Notes: generated by a model from the sequence alone, not told the origin. Shown: positions 50,162 to 58,693, counted from the stretch's first letter. The stretch is 64,000 nt of DNA from Deinococcus apachensis DSM 19763 (GCF_000381345.1 NZ_KB906409.1:59858-123857); one strand, 5' to 3'. Numbers and translations are program-made.

Positions 50162-51318
50162 CAGCGCGGGAACTGGTACTCGACTTCGCTGCTGCCGCCG
50201 CAACCGATGATGCGGTCGAAGTCGACGACCGTCGTCCGCGCGAAGCCGGAGTTCGCCCGGCCGGTGTTGTGGACCAGCAGGGGGGTGAGCGAGCCGTCAC
50301 TCTCCACGTACGACAGCGAGAGTTCGTACACGCCCAGCGGCAGCTTGCGGAGGTACATCGTGGTGCTGTCCACGCCGCCCGACTTCGTCGCCACCACCGT
50401 CGTTTCCCCAGGCGCGATCACCGTACCGTCCACGAGCGGCCCGAGGGGTTTCAGGCCCAGCCTGAAGCGGTTGACGTTGTTGTCACCTATGTACCGGGGG
50501 CGCTCGACGGGATTCGCGGAAAAGGCGTACTCCTGGTGGAGGTTGAGGTCGGCGACGTTCACGTCGAGCTTGAAGTGCCGCACGGCTCCGTCCTGCGCGA
50601 AGAAGCCGCCGCCGTCCCCAAAGGGTGTGCCCGGCAGACACATGGGCTGGTCCTGCCACGTCACCTTCGCGCTGGCGGTGGCTTTCCACGATACCTCCGG
50701 GGTGAGCCGCGCCTTGTACGCCCCGTTGGCGTCCGTCTCGAAGGTGCCGAGGCTGTTGTTGAAGTAGCCGCTGACCGCGGGGTCAATCGTCACGAACGCG
50801 CCCTTCAGGGGCCGCCCCAGCGAGTTGAACACCTGTCCCGTCACGTACCCGGGGATGCCCTTTTTGATGCTCGGCGTGGGGGTCACGGCCTTCACTCCGG
50901 TCGTGGGCGCTGGCGTGGAGGCCGCGGGAGCTGACGGCGCCTCCCCGACCTTGCGCAGCGCGAGTTGCACCTTGGCACGCGGGGCCTGCACGTCCAGCGC
51001 CGAGCCGTCCTGCCCTTGCAGGCGGGCGAGGTAGTCTCCGTCGTCGATGTCGCCGTTGCCGTTGACGTCCTTCCAGGCGAGCAGCCGGTAGGGGCCGGGC
51101 CGGTCCAGGTTGAGGGTAAAAGCCGAACTCTTGCCGCTCGCCGTCACCTGAGTGCTGACTGTGCCCTGCTCGTCGCACCCGTCGCCCTTCGGGGGACAGG
51201 CGATGACGTAGGTGCCCTGGACGTTGCCGCCGGGCGGTGCAGTGACGGTGCCGGAGAGGGGGAGCTTCGCGGGTGCGGCGCTGAGCGCCGTAAGGGCCAG
51301 GAAGGGGATGTGTCGCAT
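50161..51318 (-). CDS. secreted protein with calcium-loop-like motif and carboxypeptidase-regulatory-like domain
   Basis: 385 residues from ATG 51318 (MRHIPFLALTALSAAPAKLP), a short signal peptide. Residues 20-120 form a beta domain with an EF-hand/dockerin-like loop DVNGNGDIDDGDYL, which often binds calcium, in the setting YRLLAWKDVNGNGD. A Pro/Ala/Thr linker follows (APSAPAASTPAPTTGVKA), then a carboxypeptidase-regulatory-like beta-sandwich (YVTGQVFNSLGRPLKGAFVT, FETDANGAYKARLTPEVSW) and a beta-rich C-terminus with a GCGGSSEVEYQF end. It is probably an extracellular binding or structural protein. Its TGA overlaps the ATG of the next gene. The ribosome binding site is weak (GGAGGC, 11 bases from the ATG). 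Confidence 0.75.
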   Translation of the reverse strand: MRHIPFLALTALSAAPAKLPLSGTVTAPPGGNVQGTYVIACPPKGDGCDEQGTVSTQVTASGKSSAFTLNLDRPGPYRLLAWKDVNGNGDIDDGDYLARLQGQDGSALDVQAPRAKVQLALRKVGEAPSAPAASTPAPTTGVKAVTPTPSIKKGIPGYVTGQVFNSLGRPLKGAFVTIDPAVSGYFNNSLGTFETDANGAYKARLTPEVSWKATASAKVTWQDQPMCLPGTPFGDGGGFFAQDGAVRHFKLDVNVADLNLHQEYAFSANPVERPRYIGDNNVNRFRLGLKPLGPLVDGTVIAPGETTVVATKSGGVDSTTMYLRKLPLGVYELSLSYVESDGSLTPLLVHNTGRANSGFARTTVVDFDRIIGCGGSSEVEYQFPR

Positions 51319-51678
51319 GACTTTGGTCTGCCTCCGCCGCCACCGTAGGCGGCCCCCGGGGACAACGGGATGACAGCTCTGGCAAGGGGATTTCAGTTGG
51401 TTGCTGAACGGTGACCGCCCCGAAGCCATACCGCGTGATGGACGAGACCCTCCACCTGTGGGGGTGTCCGTTTGGACCCGCCTCACACGTCCACTTCGCC
51501 AGCGCCGTCCTCGTCCCAGCTGTTCCTGCCAGGGGGCAAGGTTTTGGTGCGCCGGGGAGGTGAACCTGGTGACCTCTGGGGCAATGGATCACAAAGGAGT
51601 GGGCACCGACGGGTTGCGGCCGGACCGACCAGGGGTGGCTGAGCGGCGCGTCATCGTGTCGTCACCGGCTCCCACCTA

Positions 51679-51719
51679 GGCTCTCCCCAGTGCTCGGCGC
51701 CCGAGCACTGGGGAGAGCC
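51679..51719. terminator. perfect 19-bp hairpin in the 51319-51817 gap
   Basis: GGCTCTCCCCAGTGCTCGG (51679-51697), a CGC loop, then the exact complement (51701-51719). No T run follows on either strand. It stands 98 bases before the cupin start. Nothing else is supported in this 500-base gap except a ribosome binding site (AAGGAGCCTGACC) before 51818. It could be a terminator, a structured leader or a protein-binding palindrome. Confidence 0.5.
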
Positions 51720-51817
51720 CTGAAGAGACCCTCCTTCCTCACCCAGCCTCACCTCGTTCGCCGCTGCCCACGCGGGGCACGGCTCGCCCGGTAATTCGCC
51801 TGCCAAGGAGCCTGACC

Positions 51818-52312
51818 ATGACCACCCTGCCCCAGACCCCCCCGCTTCCCCGCCTGCTTCGCGCTGGCGACGGCCAGCCGGTCGTTGCCCCCGGTGAGGA
51901 GGTCACCTTCAAACTCACGGGACGTGACACGAACGGTGCCCTCGCCCTGGGCCTGGTCACCACCCAGCCCGGCGGCGGCCCGCCCCCCCACATCCACCAC
52001 CGCGAGGACGAACTCTTCATCCTCGTGGAGGGCGAGCTTCAGGTTGGCAGCGTCGAGGGCTGGATGACGGCCCGCGCCGGGGACGTGGTGTTCCTGCCCG
52101 CCGGGAGCGTCCACACCTTCCACAACGCGGGAGTGGTGCCCTCCAGGCACTGGGTGCTGACCACCCCGCCCGGCTTCGAGCAGTTCTACCCACGCTTCGC
52201 GGCGATCCTCAACGGGGCGCAGGATGGGCCGCCCGACCTGGCCCGCCTGGGGGCCACCGCCACCGAGTACGGGATCGAGTTGCTGTCTCCCCACGCCCTG
52301 CCACCCCGCTGA
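51818..52312 (+). CDS. cupin domain protein
   Basis: 164 residues. Motif 1 is GGGPPPHIHHREDELFILVE, with two His and one Glu for the metal, then GWMTARAGDVVFLPAGSVHT and FHNAGVVPSRHWVLTTPPGF with the third His. This is a mononuclear cupin with complete ligands, about 40 residues into the RmlC-like barrel. AAGGAGCCTGACC precedes the ATG. Its pattern (DTNGA, then motif 1, then PPGF and a short helix) matches the cupin at 44607-45062. The substrate is unknown; candidates are quercetin-dioxygenase-like or sensory roles. A strong hairpin lies 98 bases upstream. Confidence 0.87.
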   Translation: MTTLPQTPPLPRLLRAGDGQPVVAPGEEVTFKLTGRDTNGALALGLVTTQPGGGPPPHIHHREDELFILVEGELQVGSVEGWMTARAGDVVFLPAGSVHTFHNAGVVPSRHWVLTTPPGFEQFYPRFAAILNGAQDGPPDLARLGATATEYGIELLSPHALPPR

Positions 52313-52455
52313 GCCGACCAGGGTGGGTCCGGAGAAGGAGGTTGGGCCCACCCCTGCTCCTCCACCCGGGAGACCGGATGTCCGGCCAGGTGCGGGAGGA
52401 ACGGCGGCGTGTCGTCCTTCCCGGTTCACGGCCCGGGTCCCGGCCCATGCTCGCC

Positions 52456-53682
52456 TCAAGGCACGCTGCGGAATTGGGGTCCGCGTGGTGGCCGTCCTTG
52501 GGCTTCACCGCTCCGGGGGGACTCTCCGTGCGCGCCCTCTCCCCGCAGGATGCGGGCATAGCCCCCGGGGTCGGTGGCGCCCTCGGTCGAGATCATCAGC
52601 ATCCAGCTGCCCCTCGTGATGCCCAGCCGCCCCCGCGCCTCTTCGGCCCCCGCCCCGGTCAGCAACTCCAACAATCCCGCGGCGCCCGCCGCCCCGCTCT
52701 CCCCGGATGTCACGCCGTCCCGCGCCAGGAGGCGCATGGCCTCTTCCGCCCGCATGTCGGGAACGGCCACCGACGCGCTCAGCCCGCCCCGCAGCAGTGG
52801 CCAGGCCAGGGGCGACGTATTCCCGCAGTTCAGGCCCGCCATGATCGAGCCGTGGGGTCCGGGAGCCTCCGTCAGTTCCCCCGCCTCCAGCGACCGCAAC
52901 ACACAATCGGCGCGGGTCGGCTCCACGCCCACCACCTCCGTCTTCCGGCCCGGCCCGCGGTAGTGGTGGATGACGGCCGCCGCCAGGGAGCCCACGCCCA
53001 TCTGCACGGCGACGAGGTCGGGTGGCCCGGCGTTCATGCCCGCCAGTTGCTCGTCGATCTCCCGGAAGATCGTCCCGTACCCCGCGATGACCCAGCCCGG
53101 AACCCGGGAATACCCGTCCCAGGAGGTGTCGCTGATCACCAGCTGCCGCGGCCCGGCCAACCGCGCGGACGCCCTGACCGCGTCGTCGTAGGAACCGTGG
53201 ACCACGTCCACCCGGGCGCCCTCCTCCCGGAGGGCCTGGATGCGGGCGGGCGCCATGTCGTCCGGCACGAGGATGTGCGCGCTCAGCCCCAGCCAGCGGG
53301 CCACTCGCGCCACCGCACGGCCGTGGTTGCCGTCGGTGGCCGCGATCAGGGTCAGGAGACCGTGGGGCCGAAGCTGCGCGGCGAGTTCGTCCAGCGTCGC
53401 CCAGGGCTGAAAGGGGCCGAACACGGATTCGAGTTCCCGGTAGGTGGCCCACGACGCCCCGAGGATCTTGTAGGCGGGCAGGCCCAGACGGCTGGACTCA
53501 TCCTTGACCCACGCCTCCCTGACCCCCAGGGCGGCCGCGAGGTGGGGAGCGCGGACCAGGGGCGTCGGCGCGTACCCGGGGAGCTTGCGGTGGAAGTCGA
53601 GGAGGCCCGGCTCGGGCTGGGGCTCGAAGGTGCGGACTGCCGGGTTGAAGTAGGTGCGGGGCAACTCAGGCGTGATCGTCAT
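52456..53682 (-). CDS. dpaL: diaminopropionate ammonia-lyase-like PLP enzyme
   Basis: 408 residues. It follows diaminopropionate ammonia-lyase from the start (YFNPAVRTFEPQPEPGLLDF, HRKLPGYAPTPLVRAPHLA), with the PLP lysine in LGLPAYKILGASWATYREL, the asparagine loop AATDGNHGRAVARVARWLG and the Gly-rich phosphate loop in VAVQMGVGSLAAAV. Length is that of the family (about 400). The enzyme converts 2,3-diaminopropionate (and often D-serine) to pyruvate and ammonia. It lies 21 bases after an M20 peptidase gene on the same strand, which may supply free amino acid from an acylated or dipeptide form. AGGAGGAGCC precedes the ATG. Confidence 0.88.
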   Translation of the reverse strand: MTITPELPRTYFNPAVRTFEPQPEPGLLDFHRKLPGYAPTPLVRAPHLAAALGVREAWVKDESSRLGLPAYKILGASWATYRELESVFGPFQPWATLDELAAQLRPHGLLTLIAATDGNHGRAVARVARWLGLSAHILVPDDMAPARIQALREEGARVDVVHGSYDDAVRASARLAGPRQLVISDTSWDGYSRVPGWVIAGYGTIFREIDEQLAGMNAGPPDLVAVQMGVGSLAAAVIHHYRGPGRKTEVVGVEPTRADCVLRSLEAGELTEAPGPHGSIMAGLNCGNTSPLAWPLLRGGLSASVAVPDMRAEEAMRLLARDGVTSGESGAAGAAGLLELLTGAGAEEARGRLGITRGSWMLMISTEGATDPGGYARILRGEGAHGESPRSGEAQGRPPRGPQFRSVP

Positions 53683-53703
53683 GGCTCCTCCTGGGGCGTG
53701 GGG

Positions 53704-54837
53704 TCAGGCGCAGAAGTCGCGCAGGGTGGCGGCGAGCACCGCGCGGCACTGCTCGGCGGAGGCGAGGTCCACCCATTCTTCGGTGGCGTGGGCGCCCGCA
53801 CCGTGGGGACCGAACACCACGGTCGGGATGCCCGCGCCCGCCAGAAACGCGGCGTCCATCCAGAAGCTCATCCCGATGTGCGCCGGGGGTTGCCCGAGGA
53901 TCTGCGCGGCCTGCTCGTGGAGGACCCGCACGATGGGCGCGTCTTCTGAGATCCCAAACGCGTCCCGCAGGAGAGTCATCCGGTGCTCGGCGTGGAAGGC
54001 CGGGTCCCGCGCTAGGTCACCGAGCAACGTGTTCCACTCCGCCTCGATGCTCTCCCGGGTCTCCCCGGGGAGGGTGCGGCGCTCGACCTGGAGGGTGCAG
54101 CGTTCCGGGTAGGAGGAGAGCTCCTGCCCCCCCTGAATCAGCGAGGCGTGCACGGACGCGTGCCCCAGCAGGGGGTGGGCGGGTCGGGAGGCGAGGTCCC
54201 GCCCGAGGGCTTCCAGGCGGCCCAGCACGCGGCCCATGTGCGCGATGGCGTCCGTGCCCAGGTCGGGCCGGGAGCCGTGCGCCGCGCGGCCGTAGGTGGT
54301 GACCTCGTGCCAGGTGAAGCCCTTGTGCGCGACGCAGAGCTGGAGGCTGGTGGGCTCAGTGACGATGGCGGCGTCGGCGGTCACCCGCCGCAGGACAGAT
54401 TGCATCCCGAGGCTGGCGTGCTCCTCGTCGGCGACGGCGGTGAGGATGACGTCCCCGCGCAGTCCCGCCTCCCTGGCGCCGAGCAGGGCGAGCAGGCAGG
54501 CGGCGAGCCCGCCCTTCATGTCGTAGCTGCCCCGGCCATACAGGCGTCCCCCGCGGATGACGGGATCGAAGGGAGCAGGCATATGCTCGGTCCCGACGGT
54601 GTCAAGGTGGGCGTAGAGCAGCAGGGAGCGGCCCCCTCCGCGGCCGGGGACGGTGGCGATGACGCTGGGGCGTCCGGGGGCGGCCTCGTCGATGGCCGCC
54701 CCGATGCCGTGTCCGCGCAGCCAGTCGGCGACGAAGTGGGCGAGTGTGGTCTCTCCCGGAGCCCCCGGCACCAGGGAGGGGTTGACGGAGTTGATGCGGA
54801 TGAGGGCGGCGAGCAGCTCGGGCAGGGTTTCAGGCAT
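53704..54837 (-). CDS. M20 family metallopeptidase (ArgE/DapE-like)
   Basis: 377 residues from ATG 54837 (MPETLPELLAALIRINSVNP); a longer frame upstream has no start signal. The two-metal site is complete: His in SLLLYAHLDTVGTEHM with the Asp, then GRGSYDMKGGLAACLLAL with the bridging Asp, ILTAVADEEHASLGMQSV with the catalytic Glu pair, VTEPTSLQLCVAHKG, and near the end HGAGAHATEEWVDLASAEQC with the last His. It hydrolyses an N-acyl amino acid or dipeptide. Grouped with the diaminopropionate lyase gene, its substrate may be an acylated diaminopropionate. A TATGTA box lies about 13 bases before the ATG. Confidence 0.88.
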   Translation of the reverse strand: MPETLPELLAALIRINSVNPSLVPGAPGETTLAHFVADWLRGHGIGAAIDEAAPGRPSVIATVPGRGGGRSLLLYAHLDTVGTEHMPAPFDPVIRGGRLYGRGSYDMKGGLAACLLALLGAREAGLRGDVILTAVADEEHASLGMQSVLRRVTADAAIVTEPTSLQLCVAHKGFTWHEVTTYGRAAHGSRPDLGTDAIAHMGRVLGRLEALGRDLASRPAHPLLGHASVHASLIQGGQELSSYPERCTLQVERRTLPGETRESIEAEWNTLLGDLARDPAFHAEHRMTLLRDAFGISEDAPIVRVLHEQAAQILGQPPAHIGMSFWMDAAFLAGAGIPTVVFGPHGAGAHATEEWVDLASAEQCRAVLAATLRDFCA

Positions 54838-55010
54838 CGGTGCTCTGGTACATATCACCTGGGCGCGGGCTCGGGCGGCGGAACATCCCTCCTGTGGAGG
54901 GATAGCGTAAGTGGGGGCGGTGCTGACCGCTGGTATTAAGGCGACTGTGTTTGCCCTAAGGACACCACGAGGTTGTGTTGCCTTAACCCGGCTTGAAACA
55001 GGCGAAGTCC

Positions 55011-55039
55011 AGGGGTGGCCCGAGGTTCGGGCCACCCCT
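55011..55039 (-). terminator. hairpin after the YjbR-like remnant
   Basis: AGGGGTGGCCCGA (55011-55023) and TCGGGCCACCCCT (55027-55039) pair perfectly over 13 bases with a GGT loop. It begins 9 bases after the stop of the remnant at 55049 on the minus strand. Confidence 0.55.
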
Positions 55040-55048
55040 GCTGCGCCC

Positions 55049-55291
55049 TTACGCCAGGTCTGGAAAGCCTGGTGTCGGGCGTTCTTGGCATGTGGACGGG
55101 CGCGGTGCGGGGGTGAGGGTGAAGGTCAGCATACGCATCCACTTCGGCAGGTTCCTGCTCACGACCAGGTGGTACGAACGCACCAACAATTCGTGTGGCA
55201 GCTCTTCCGGCAGCGTCCCATCGAGCGGGAGGAGGACCCAGTGCCCCCCAAAGTAGAGGGCAAGGCACCGCTGGTCAGAGCGTCCGAACCG
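55049..55291 (-). pseudogene. C-terminal remnant of a MmcQ/YjbR family protein
   Basis: An open segment without a start codon reads RCLALYFGGHWVLLPLDGTL, then PEELPHELLVRSYHLVVSRN and LPKWMR. This is the end of the MmcQ/YjbR fold, where W-V-x-[LV]-x-L-D-G is followed by a helix with SYxLVV and L-P. Upstream the frame is closed by TGA (55292-55294) and no N-terminal half is found in the other frames, so the gene is a fragment. A perfect hairpin just after its TAA suggests the original terminator survives. The remaining gaps on each side (54838-55010, 55292-55434) show no gene. Confidence 0.5.
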
Positions 55292-55434
55292 TCAAGAACG
55301 GCAAGGCGAACAATGGTCCCCAGACATAGCTGTCCAAGGTCTGCGGGCGCACTTCCATCCGGTCGCCCAGAGCGAGGGCGGGTGCGGCGGGCCACCTGAA
55401 CGACTCCGCGGGGCGGGAGGGGGAACAATAGGGC

Positions 55435-56766
55435 ATGCCGCAGACCACTGCCCCCGCCGCATTGCCCGTGCTCGGGCATACGCCCGCTTTCGCCCGTGAT
55501 CCTCTGGGCTTCCTGCAACGCCTGAAGGCCACGCAGGGTCCCGTGGCCCGCTTCTCACTCGGAGCGCCGTTTGTGCTGCTCACCCGTCCAGCCGACGTGC
55601 ATACCGTCTTGCAGGACACCGGCCGCACCTTCTCCAAGGGCTACCAGCGGGGCTTCGCGATGCCGCTCGTCCTCGGGAACGGTCTCGTCAGCAGTGAGGG
55701 GGACTTCTGGCGGCGGCAACGCCGTCTCGCCCAGCCCGCCTTCCACGCGACGCACATCGCCCGGTACGGCGAGACGATGGTGCGATTGACCCAGGACCTG
55801 ATGCGAACCTGGCAGGAGGGCGAGGTCCGTGATCTGCAGGTAGACATGACGCGGCTCACCCAGCGCATCGTCGTCGCCACGCTGTTCGGCACGACCCTCC
55901 CCGAGGACGAGCATCGACTCTCGGAGGCCCTGAGCGTCATCGAGGACGGCATCATGTTGGATAACTTCACGTGGCGGGCGCTGGTTCCCCCCTTCCTGCC
56001 CGCGCCGGGGCGCCCAGCCCTGCGCCGCGCGGTCGCCACGGTCGAGCAGGTTCTCGAGCGGGTCATGGCCGAACGGCGGGAGAGTGGGGAGACGCACAGC
56101 GACCTGCTCGGCCTGCTCATGGGCGCCCGTGACGATGAGGGGAACGCCATGACGGACCGGCAATTGCGGGATGAGGCCGTCACGCTCTACATCGCCGGAC
56201 ACGAGACGACCGCGAACACCCTCGCCTGGGCCCTCTGGCTGCTGAGTCAACATGACGAGGCGCGGGAGCGGCTGGAAGAGGAACTCCGCGTGGTCCTGGG
56301 CAGCCGAGCGCCGACCACCGCCGACCTGCCGCGACTCCCGTACCTCAACGCGGCCGTCAAGGAAACGCTGCGCCTCTACCCGGCGGCCTGGATCTTCAAC
56401 CGCCGGGTGGATACGGACGTGACGCTGGGAGGGGAGACCCTGAAGGCTGGCACGAGCGTCATGGTGTCCCCCTGGCTGATGCACCGCGAGGGCCAGGTGT
56501 TCGGCGATCCGCTCGCCTTTCGTCCGGAACGCTGGGAGGACGGGTTCGAGCGGCAGTTGCCCAGGGGCGCGTACCTCCCCTTCGGGGGCGGGCCACGCAT
56601 CTGCATCGGGAACGCCTTCGCGTCCATGGAGGCGGCGCTGGTGCTCGCCACGCTCCTCCAAGAGTGGCGGGTGAAGGCGCCTGGCCGCGTGACCCCCCTG
56701 CCGAGCATCACCCTCCGGCCCAAGGGCGGTCTGCCTTCACGGTTGCAGCGCCGGGGGACCGGGTAA
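55435..56766 (+). CDS. cytochrome P450
   Basis: 443 residues, no membrane anchor, so a soluble bacterial P450. All landmarks are present: WRRQRRLAQPAFHATHIARY in helix C, the oxygen-activation motif AGHETTANTLAWALWLL in helix I, the Glu-x2-Arg of helix K in VKETLRLYPAAWIFNRR, the PERF-like FRPERWEDGFE, and the heme loop LPFGGGPRICIGNAFASMEA with the Cys ligand. The pattern is that of the CYP102/CYP4-like group common in Deinococcus and cyanobacteria. In some Deinococcus a related P450 acts on carotenoids, but no carotenoid genes lie here except the FAD remnant 42 kb away. Redox partners are not encoded nearby. Confidence 0.93.
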   Translation: MPQTTAPAALPVLGHTPAFARDPLGFLQRLKATQGPVARFSLGAPFVLLTRPADVHTVLQDTGRTFSKGYQRGFAMPLVLGNGLVSSEGDFWRRQRRLAQPAFHATHIARYGETMVRLTQDLMRTWQEGEVRDLQVDMTRLTQRIVVATLFGTTLPEDEHRLSEALSVIEDGIMLDNFTWRALVPPFLPAPGRPALRRAVATVEQVLERVMAERRESGETHSDLLGLLMGARDDEGNAMTDRQLRDEAVTLYIAGHETTANTLAWALWLLSQHDEARERLEEELRVVLGSRAPTTADLPRLPYLNAAVKETLRLYPAAWIFNRRVDTDVTLGGETLKAGTSVMVSPWLMHREGQVFGDPLAFRPERWEDGFERQLPRGAYLPFGGGPRICIGNAFASMEAALVLATLLQEWRVKAPGRVTPLPSITLRPKGGLPSRLQRRGTG

Positions 56767-56865
56767 AGGCCGCGCCGGATGGGGCAGGGCATCAAGTCCG
56801 GCTTCCAGCTTCACTCCGGCCTCACCAGCCCTGAAGGCAATATTCCGTCCTGGACGCCAGGTCAG

Positions 56866-56871
56866 TACCCT
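56866..56871 (+). promoter_or_regulatory. -10 box of a leaderless promoter (gene at 56879)
   Basis: TACCCT ends 7 bases before the ATG, with TTCCGT (56843-56848) 17 bases upstream as a weak -35. No ribosome binding site. Confidence 0.45.
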
Positions 56872-56878
56872 GTGAGCC

Positions 56879-57304
56879 ATGACAGGACATCACCCAGCGA
56901 CTCAGGCAAGTTTGAATGACTTCGGCCAGGCCTTGATGCGGCTGATGGTCCAGCACGGGCTGGCCTCCATTCAGCCCAGGACCGGGACGGGTGTGCTGGG
57001 TATGTCGGACGAGGGAAGGTTCGTGACCAGCGACCTGGCCTTCACCTTCCTCCCCCCGGCGGAGCACCGCGCCGCAGCCCAGGCGGTGGGGGTGGGGGAA
57101 CTGGTGCCCGCCTCCGGTCGACGTGGGGCGCAGGACATCGAGCGGTTCGCGAGGGCGGCCGGGCTGCTGTTTGACGAGCACGGGATCCTGAACCTGGAGT
57201 TTCCCCCAGGGGCCCACCTGGGGTTCAAGAACACCGGGCAGGCCATGGAGTTCGTAACGGAAGGCCTTCACCTGACGGTCAGGGGCGCTGGCACAAACAC
57301 CTGA
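56879..57304 (+). CDS. hypothetical protein
   Basis: 141 residues (MTGHHPATQASLNDFGQALM...). The N-terminal helix SLNDFGQALMRLMVQHGL is followed by a beta-rich body (TGTGVLGMSDEGRFVTSDLA, FTFLPPAEHRAAAQAVGVGE) and FDEHGILNLEFPPGAHLGFK. The short amphipathic start and a beta core of this size recall small chaperone-like (CesT/YbjN-like) folds, but I cannot assign it. No signal peptide. The start is set by a -10 box 7 bases upstream. It follows the P450 gene by 112 bases under its own promoter. Confidence 0.6.
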   Translation: MTGHHPATQASLNDFGQALMRLMVQHGLASIQPRTGTGVLGMSDEGRFVTSDLAFTFLPPAEHRAAAQAVGVGELVPASGRRGAQDIERFARAAGLLFDEHGILNLEFPPGAHLGFKNTGQAMEFVTEGLHLTVRGAGTNT

Positions 57305-57901
57305 AGGCTTCCCCCCATGGCGAGAACTCACCCTCACTCCCGACCTATAGAGCAGCAGTAAGGGCCCCACAGCGGCGAGGACAGAAGCCATACCCTGCCG
57401 ATTGGTTCGTGGGGTGGTCGCCGACTCCTGCCCGACGTCCCCTCTGGGCGGGTGCTGAGCGGACAGAAGCCCCCTGGCTACGGGTTCCCGCCCGCTGGGA
57501 TCGTCCCTGCCGATTGGCGCTCCCCCCGTTTCCCCTCAGCTCTCGGGCATTCCGGCCTCTTCCTCAGGCGATTCCAGCGGTTGTTTGTTTTCGTTGCTCG
57601 CCCACAGCAAAGCCCCCAGGCGGGTGAGGCGCACTGGGGGCGGGTCCTCCGGCTTCACTCGGCCGGGATGCCTTCTGGGCTTGTGAATCAGGCTAACGGC
57701 GCCTTCCCTCAGAATCCTGACTGCCGTGTGGGACGTGCCTTCACGAACTCCGGCCACCGATCCGTCAGCCTCAGCGCGGGACTCCATGACGTTGATGGGA
57801 GGAAAGCACCCCATCCATTCCACTTCGACCGCTTCTGATCACGGTTGCTCGCTCCGCTCGGGCCCCAGGAGTGGTGCCCGCCCCTCCTGGGGCCACCGCG
57901 G
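57305..57901. repeat. intergenic region with paired direct repeats
   Basis: No gene is supported. GGACAGAAGCC occurs at 57379-57389 and 57461-57471, and CCCTGCCGATTGG at 57393-57405 and 57505-57517, in the same order both times, so a unit was duplicated and the second copy has gained about 30 bases between the two words. Confidence 0.4.
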
Positions 57902-58291
57902 TCACTCGGCGTATCCCTCGTCGAGGCTCAGCCCGAGCACGTCCTGCTCCAGGTCGTTCTGGGTCGTCGCCAGCGCCAGGGTGTAACTGCTGTTCTCATC
58001 CGCAGGCACGTTGATGGTCGTCCGCAACACGTCTGCCTCCCCTGGTGCCAGGTAGAAGGGCGTCACCACCACCTCATGCGACCCACTGCTGATCTCCTTG
58101 GGGAACATCATGGTCGACGCGGCGAACACGTCGTTGAACACCAGTTGCCCGTCCACGTAGACATCCACCACACCGCTGGCGCCGGAGTCATTCTCGAAGT
58201 AGACGGGGGCAGCCGAGGCAGTGACCGCGAGGGCGGAGGTGGCGACGAGAGCGGAGAGCAGCAGGGCCTTGAGGGTCTTGGGGGTACGCAT
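57902..58291 (-). CDS. small secreted DUF4397-like protein
   Basis: 129 residues. The signal peptide is textbook: MRTPKTLKALLLSALVATSA, then cleavage after ASA. The mature beta-sandwich has GVVDVYVDGQLVFNDVFAAS, SSGSHEVVVTPFYLAPGEAD and YTLALATTQNDLEQDVLGLS, the D-V-Y-V-D-G ... G-x-H-x-V-x-V pattern of DUF4397 domains. The composition is acidic. GAAAGGAAGCCCACC precedes the ATG. It is probably a secreted adhesion or envelope protein. Confidence 0.75.
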   Translation of the reverse strand: MRTPKTLKALLLSALVATSALAVTASAAPVYFENDSGASGVVDVYVDGQLVFNDVFAASTMMFPKEISSGSHEVVVTPFYLAPGEADVLRTTINVPADENSSYTLALATTQNDLEQDVLGLSLDEGYAE

Positions 58292-58472
58292 GGTGGGCTT
58301 CCTTTCGGGGTGCGCTGAGCACCAGGGGAGGGCGGGGAGTGGGGTGGGCTGGGGTGAGGAAGGGGTCCTCCGCTCACAGGGCGAAGTATGCGAGCCCTCT
58401 GTTCAGGGCTCACCAACGCTCTGTGCAGGAGTGGTGAAGACGGGCCACGACGGACAGGACCACCAACGAAAG

Positions 58473-58496
58473 CGCCCCTCCTGACCAGGAGGGGCG
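58473..58496 (-). terminator. terminator of the small gene at 58520
   Basis: CGCCCCTCCT, a GACC loop and AGGAGGGGCG pair over 10 bases; on the minus strand CTTTCGTT follows. It begins 23 bases after the stop of the small gene. Confidence 0.6.
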
Positions 58497-58519
58497 TTGG
58501 TGAGCTCGGTTCGAGCGGG

Positions 58520-58681
58520 TCATGCGAGGCGGGGCTGGCGGGCCAGAAACAGGACCTTGAGGCGCTGGAGCAGGTTCTCGCGCTCGTTCTGTCCCTGGGC
58601 GGCGCGGGCCTGGCGGTCACGCTGGGCTTCGGCCCGGAGTTCCTGGGCGCGGTCCTGGGCGGCGTGGAGATAGGCGTTCAT
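58520..58681 (-). CDS. small Ala/Gln/Arg-rich protein
   Basis: 53 residues: MNAYLHAAQDRAQELRAEAQ, then RDRQARAAQGQNERENLLQR and LKVLFLARQPRLA. GAAAGGAGACGAAG precedes the ATG and a hairpin terminator follows the stop, so this is a complete small transcription unit. The sequence is one long charged helix with a hydrophobic C-terminal patch (LLQRLKVLFLA) that could bind a membrane or a partner protein. It resembles the 66-residue protein at 8369-8569 in composition. The function is unknown. Confidence 0.65.
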   Translation of the reverse strand: MNAYLHAAQDRAQELRAEAQRDRQARAAQGQNERENLLQRLKVLFLARQPRLA

Positions 58682-58693
58682 CTTCGTCTCCTT

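Noticed and set aside
57305..57901. CRISPR-like or insertion-sequence repeat
   Set aside because: Only two copies with unequal spacing, no terminal inverted repeats and no transposase or cas gene anywhere in the window.
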